9,233 nt of DNA from Rubrivivax sp. (GTDB taxonomy: Bacteria; Pseudomonadota; Gammaproteobacteria; Burkholderiales; Burkholderiaceae_C). Each line of letters begins with the position of its first letter. The first letter of the stretch is position 1. Where the stretch lies: the NCBI GenBank assembly GCA_027484885.1, contig JAIXSD010000087.1, positions 1 through 9,233 of the forward strand, written 5' to 3'. The translations under genes and the position numbers were made by a program. Positions 6,807-9,233 of this stretch are shown here, in pieces. The notes under the pieces are model-generated. The model searched no databases, was not told the DNA's origin, and worked only from the letters and a program-made list of their open reading frames with translations.

Positions 6807-7101
6807 GGCAAATCGCAAAAAATTCCAATGAAATCAAGCACTTAGAAACAACTTCTCGACACTTTGCACATCCAAAACTCGTTCAAAATGAAGGACTTGC
6901 AAAGCTGTCTGCAAGTGGAAGATGAACTTGGAAACAAGAAAAACTGTTGCAAGTCACATCGAGGCGCTGCGCACAGGCTTTCCGCCGCCAAAATGCGCTT
7001 CAGCTTCCCAAGCGCTTGTCGAAAATCAAAGTCAAGCGTGTGAAAGTGTTCGAGGCGCCCGACAGGCCGCCGGCTCCGCCTGAGTGCACGACGAGGTCAT
7101 A
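6807..7101. other. Divergent intergenic region between mraZ and the histidine kinase
   Basis: About 295 nt upstream of the mraZ promoter, with AT-richer composition than the genes, especially 6820-6960. No ORF with plausible coding composition was found. It holds a cluster of TGCAAGT-type motifs (separate entry) and must contain the plus-strand promoter of the kinase gene. The best plus-strand candidate I see, TTGTCG (7016-7021) with TGTGAA 17 nt later, is too weak to call. No terminator hairpin was seen, as expected between divergent genes. Confidence 0.6.
6894..6955. repeat. Cluster of three TGCAAGT/ACTTGCA motifs, including a 9-nt inverted pair
   Basis: GACTTGCAA at 6894-6902 is the exact reverse complement of TTGCAAGTC at 6947-6955. 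A third copy, TGCAAGT, lies at 6910-6916 and forms a perfect 7-nt inverted pair with ACTTGCA at 6895-6901 across an 8-nt gap. The cluster could be a regulator binding site in the shared intergenic region or a small hairpin; no known regulator is recognised. Confidence 0.45.
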
Positions 7102-7104
7102 TTG
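7093..7104 (+). promoter_or_regulatory. Ribosome binding site and TTG start that set the kinase N-terminus
   Basis: GAGG at 7093-7096 lies 5 nt before TTG at 7102-7104. The frame is closed upstream by TGA at 7081-7083, so the only other upstream start is GTG at 7084, which has no clear Shine-Dalgarno. The next in-frame ATG falls inside the first membrane helix. Confidence 0.6.
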
Positions 7105-9233
7105 AGCAGAAAAGCTTCCAGCTCGCTGTTTTTCGCGATTGCGCTCGGCGCCAGCATCGGCCTGCTGCTGCCAGCCATGGCTGTGGGCGGCTTTCTGATC
7201 GGCCTGCGTGAACCCCAGGTGGCCGAGGCGACGCAGCAGCGTGAACTGGACGCCAAGCTCGATGTGCTGGTCAGCAGCCTGCCCGAGCTGCTCTGGAACC
7301 TGGACACCGTGGCCGCGCGCGAGGTGGTCTCGGCCATCATGACCTCGCCCGATGTGGTGCGCGTCAACGTCAGCGACGCCTCACAAGGCCAGCCCTTCAT
7401 CGAGATGAGCTTCCCCGAGCGAAAGAAGGGGCAGAGCATCAAGGGCGAGCGCGAGATCTTCCGCGGCCTGACCCGCATCGGCCACATCCAGATCGAGATC
7501 GACAACCACCTCAGCACCGCCGCCCTCACCCGCCAGCGCTGGCTCTACGGCGCCACCGTGGGCGGCCAGCTGCTGGTCTCGCTGGCCCTGATCCTGGCCC
7601 TGGTCAACTCACGCCTGATGCGACCGCTGCGCGAGCTGGGCGACTTTGCCAATGACCTGGCCGAAGGCCGCTTCAGCGCCGAGCTCAAGCCCGGCCGGCC
7701 CGATGAGATCGGCCTGTTGGGCGGCCACCTGGGCAATATGCGCGATGCGCTGCAGCAGCAGTTCGAGGCCCAGCGCGCCCTGATCGAGCGCCTGCGCGGC
7801 ATGGCCGAAACCGTGCCCGGCGTGGTCTACCAGCTGCGTCTGGGCACCGACGGGCGCTTCAGCTTTGCCTACGTCAGCGAGGCGGTGAAGGACTATTTCC
7901 ACCTGAGTGCCGCAGCCTTGAGCCAGGACGCCGAGCCCTGGTTCGCCCAGATCGACCCGGCCGACCGCGCCAGCGTGCGCGAATCGCTGCTGGCCTCGGC
8001 CCGCCATCTGGCGCCCTGGCAGCAGGAGTTCCGCACCCATTTCGGCGACGGCAGCGAACGCTGGATCTTCGGCAACGCGATTGCCCAGCTGGAAGAAGGC
8101 GGCAGCGTGCTCTGGCACGGCTTCCTCACCGACATCTCACGCCAGCGCCGCGACGCCCTGGAGCTGCTGCGCTACCGCCACCATCTCGAAGAGCTGGTTG
8201 AGGCACGCACCGCCGAGCTGGCCGAGGCCACCCACGCAGCGCAGGCGGCCAGCCTGGCCAAGAGCGCCTTCCTGGCCAATATGAGCCACGAGATCCGCAC
8301 GCCGATGAACGCCATCATCGGCCTGACCTATCTGGTGCAGAGCGACACCACCGAACCGGAGCAGCAAGAGCGCCTGCAGAAGGTGGCCGACGCCGCCGAG
8401 CACCTGCTCAGTGTCATCAACAATGTGCTCGACTTCTCCAAGATCGAGGCCGGCAAGCTGCAGCTGGAGCACACCGAGTTCACCGTCATCCAGGTGCTCG
8501 ACAACATCTCCAGCATGCTGGCCCAGCGCGCCCACGAGAAGCAGCTGCGCGTGCAGCTGGACCTGGACGACCTGCTGTCCACCCAGGTGCTGCTGGGCGA
8601 CGCGCAGCGCATCACCGAGGTGCTGCTGAACTTCGCCGGCAACGCCGTCAAGTTCACCGAGGCCGGCTTCGTGCGCCTGAGCGCACGGGTTCAGGAAGAC
8701 CTGGGCCATGCCCTGCGCCTGCGTTTCGAGGTGCAGGACAGCGGCATCGGCATCGCCGAGGAGGCCCAGGCCCGGCTGTTCCAGGATTTCGAGCAGGCCG
8801 ACAGCTCCACCACCCGCCGCTACGGCGGCACCGGCCTGGGCCTGGCGATTTGCCGACGCCTGGCCGAGCTGATGCAGGGCGAGGTCGGCGTGCAGAGCGC
8901 GCCGGGCCAGGGCAGCCGCTTCTGGTTCTCGCTGCAAGTGGACAAGAGCGAGGCCGAGCTGCCGGTGCTGCCTGGCCCGCCGCGCGGCACGGCCGCACGC
9001 GAGCAGCTCAAGCAGTTCAGCGGCACCCGCATCCTGCTGGCCGAAGACAACGCGGTGAACCAGGAGGTGGCCGTGGCCCTGCTGGGCAGCGCCGGCCTGC
9101 AGGTCGATGTGGCGGGCGACGGCCAGGAGGCCTTGCGCATGGCCGGTGAGTTCGACTACGCCCTCATCCTCATGGATGTGCAGATGCCGCTGATGGACGG
9201 CCTGGACGCCACCCGCGCCATCCGCGGCCTGCC
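7102..9233 (+). CDS. Hybrid sensor histidine kinase (TM-sensor-TM-HAMP-PAS-HisKA-HATPase-REC), C-terminus beyond window
   Basis: Inner-membrane hybrid kinase; 710 codons are visible from a TTG start. Order: membrane helix about 7-35; periplasmic sensor about 36-146 containing [10 protein letters not shown], as in small extracytoplasmic sensor domains that I cannot name securely; second helix about 147-171; HAMP about 172-225 with the DEIG motif; PAS-like domain about 234-348; coiled-coil linker about 350-390. HisKA follows with phospho-acceptor H396 in [11 protein letters not shown]. The HATPase domain has an N box around N510-N514 ([10 protein letters not shown]), DSGIGI from D546 and GGTGLGL at 575-581. 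A receiver domain begins about 643 with the acidic pair E648/D649 and phospho-acceptor D692 in [10 protein letters not shown]. The receiver is cut by the window edge, so later receiver or HPt domains may follow. Transcribed away from mraZ. Signal, output and partners cannot be read from the sequence. Confidence 0.93.
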   Translation, partial: MSRKASSSLFFAIALGASIGLLLPAMAVGGFLIGLREPQVAEATQQRELDAKLDVLVSSLPELLWNLDTVAAREVVSAIMTSPDVVRVNVSDASQGQPFIEMSFPERKKGQSIKGEREIFRGLTRIGHIQIEIDNHLSTAALTRQRWLYGATVGGQLLVSLALILALVNSRLMRPLRELGDFANDLAEGRFSAELKPGRPDEIGLLGGHLGNMRDALQQQFEAQRALIERLRGMAETVPGVVYQLRLGTDGRFSFAYVSEAVKDYFHLSAAALSQDAEPWFAQIDPADRASVRESLLASARHLAPWQQEFRTHFGDGSERWIFGNAIAQLEEGGSVLWHGFLTDISRQRRDALELLRYRHHLEELVEARTAELAEATHAAQAASLAKSAFLANMSHEIRTPMNAIIGLTYLVQSDTTEPEQQERLQKVADAAEHLLSVINNVLDFSKIEAGKLQLEHTEFTVIQVLDNISSMLAQRAHEKQLRVQLDLDDLLSTQVLLGDAQRITEVLLNFAGNAVKFTEAGFVRLSARVQEDLGHALRLRFEVQDSGIGIAEEAQARLFQDFEQADSSTTRRYGGTGLGLAICRRLAELMQGEVGVQSAPGQGSRFWFSLQVDKSEAELPVLPGPPRGTAAREQLKQFSGTRILLAEDNAVNQEVAVALLGSAGLQVDVAGDGQEALRMAGEFDYALILMDVQMPLMDGLDATRAIRGL

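Noticed and set aside
6738..6818. ATG at 6818 as the mraZ start
   Set aside because: It lies upstream of the -35 element, and the added residues have no resemblance to MraZ, which starts at or next to FQGA.
7016..7044. Plus-strand promoter TTGTCG-17 nt-TGTGAA for the kinase gene
   Set aside because: The -10 matches the consensus at only 3 of 6 positions; similar matches occur by chance.
7053..7081. Possible GC hairpin just before the kinase start (AGGCG with CGCCT)
   Set aside because: Only a 5-nt stem with a loop of about 19 nt and no T-run; not supportable as a terminator or regulatory structure.
7609..8937. Minus-strand open frames opposite the histidine kinase
   Set aside because: Antisense shadows; the plus strand carries HAMP, PAS, HisKA, HATPase and REC motifs in one continuous frame.

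Overview
The window is GC-rich DNA (codons overwhelmingly end in G or C) and carries the front of a division and cell-wall (dcw) cluster on the minus strand, with the first ~710 codons of a hybrid sensor histidine kinase diverging from it on the plus strand. The protein sequences point to a betaproteobacterium of the order Burkholderiales, probably the Roseateles/Rubrivivax/Leptothrix or Comamonadaceae neighbourhood. The MraZ ends in KDFSF, FtsI-1 has an SPLLASKTP-type N-terminus, and MurE carries the DNPR signature of a meso-diaminopimelate ligase, as in Gram-negative bacteria. The taxonomic placement is inferred from remembered family sequences, not from a search.

Reading along the minus strand, the order is mraZ (6737-6309), rsmH (6309-5302), ftsL (5297-4980), ftsI-1 (4983-3106), ftsI-2 (3103-1304) and murE (1299 to the window edge, C-terminus missing). 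Every junction is tight: mraZ/rsmH overlap by 1 nt, rsmH/ftsL are 4 nt apart, ftsL/ftsI-1 overlap by 4 nt (ATGA), ftsI-1/ftsI-2 are 2 nt apart and ftsI-2/murE are 4 nt apart. This looks like one transcription unit driven from a promoter at about 6778-6806. Three MraZ-type boxes with a 10-nt period (6754-6778) follow directly on that promoter. The products form a coherent set: a transcriptional regulator (MraZ), a 16S rRNA methyltransferase (RsmH), a divisome scaffold (FtsL), septal peptidoglycan transpeptidases (FtsI) and a peptidoglycan precursor ligase (MurE).

The main surprise is that the normally single ftsI is present as two full-length, diverged, tandem paralogues. Both keep all three transpeptidase motifs (SxxK, SxN, KSGT). 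FtsI-1 looks like the standard betaproteobacterial protein with an extra N-terminal tail. FtsI-2 has diverged in the tail and in the conserved segment after KSGT. A second surprise is a sharply bounded 60-codon patch inside rsmH (5644-5823) whose third-position composition is unlike the rest of the gene although the protein is normal, which suggests a recombined segment.

The ~360-nt divergent intergenic region (6738-7101) is AT-richer and holds the mraZ promoter/operator and a cluster of TGCAAGT-type repeats. The plus-strand gene (7102 to the window end) encodes a membrane hybrid kinase: transmembrane segment, periplasmic sensor, transmembrane segment, HAMP, PAS, HisKA, HATPase and the start of a receiver domain. 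Its ligand is unknown. No tRNA, rRNA, CRISPR array, insertion sequence or terminator was recognised.
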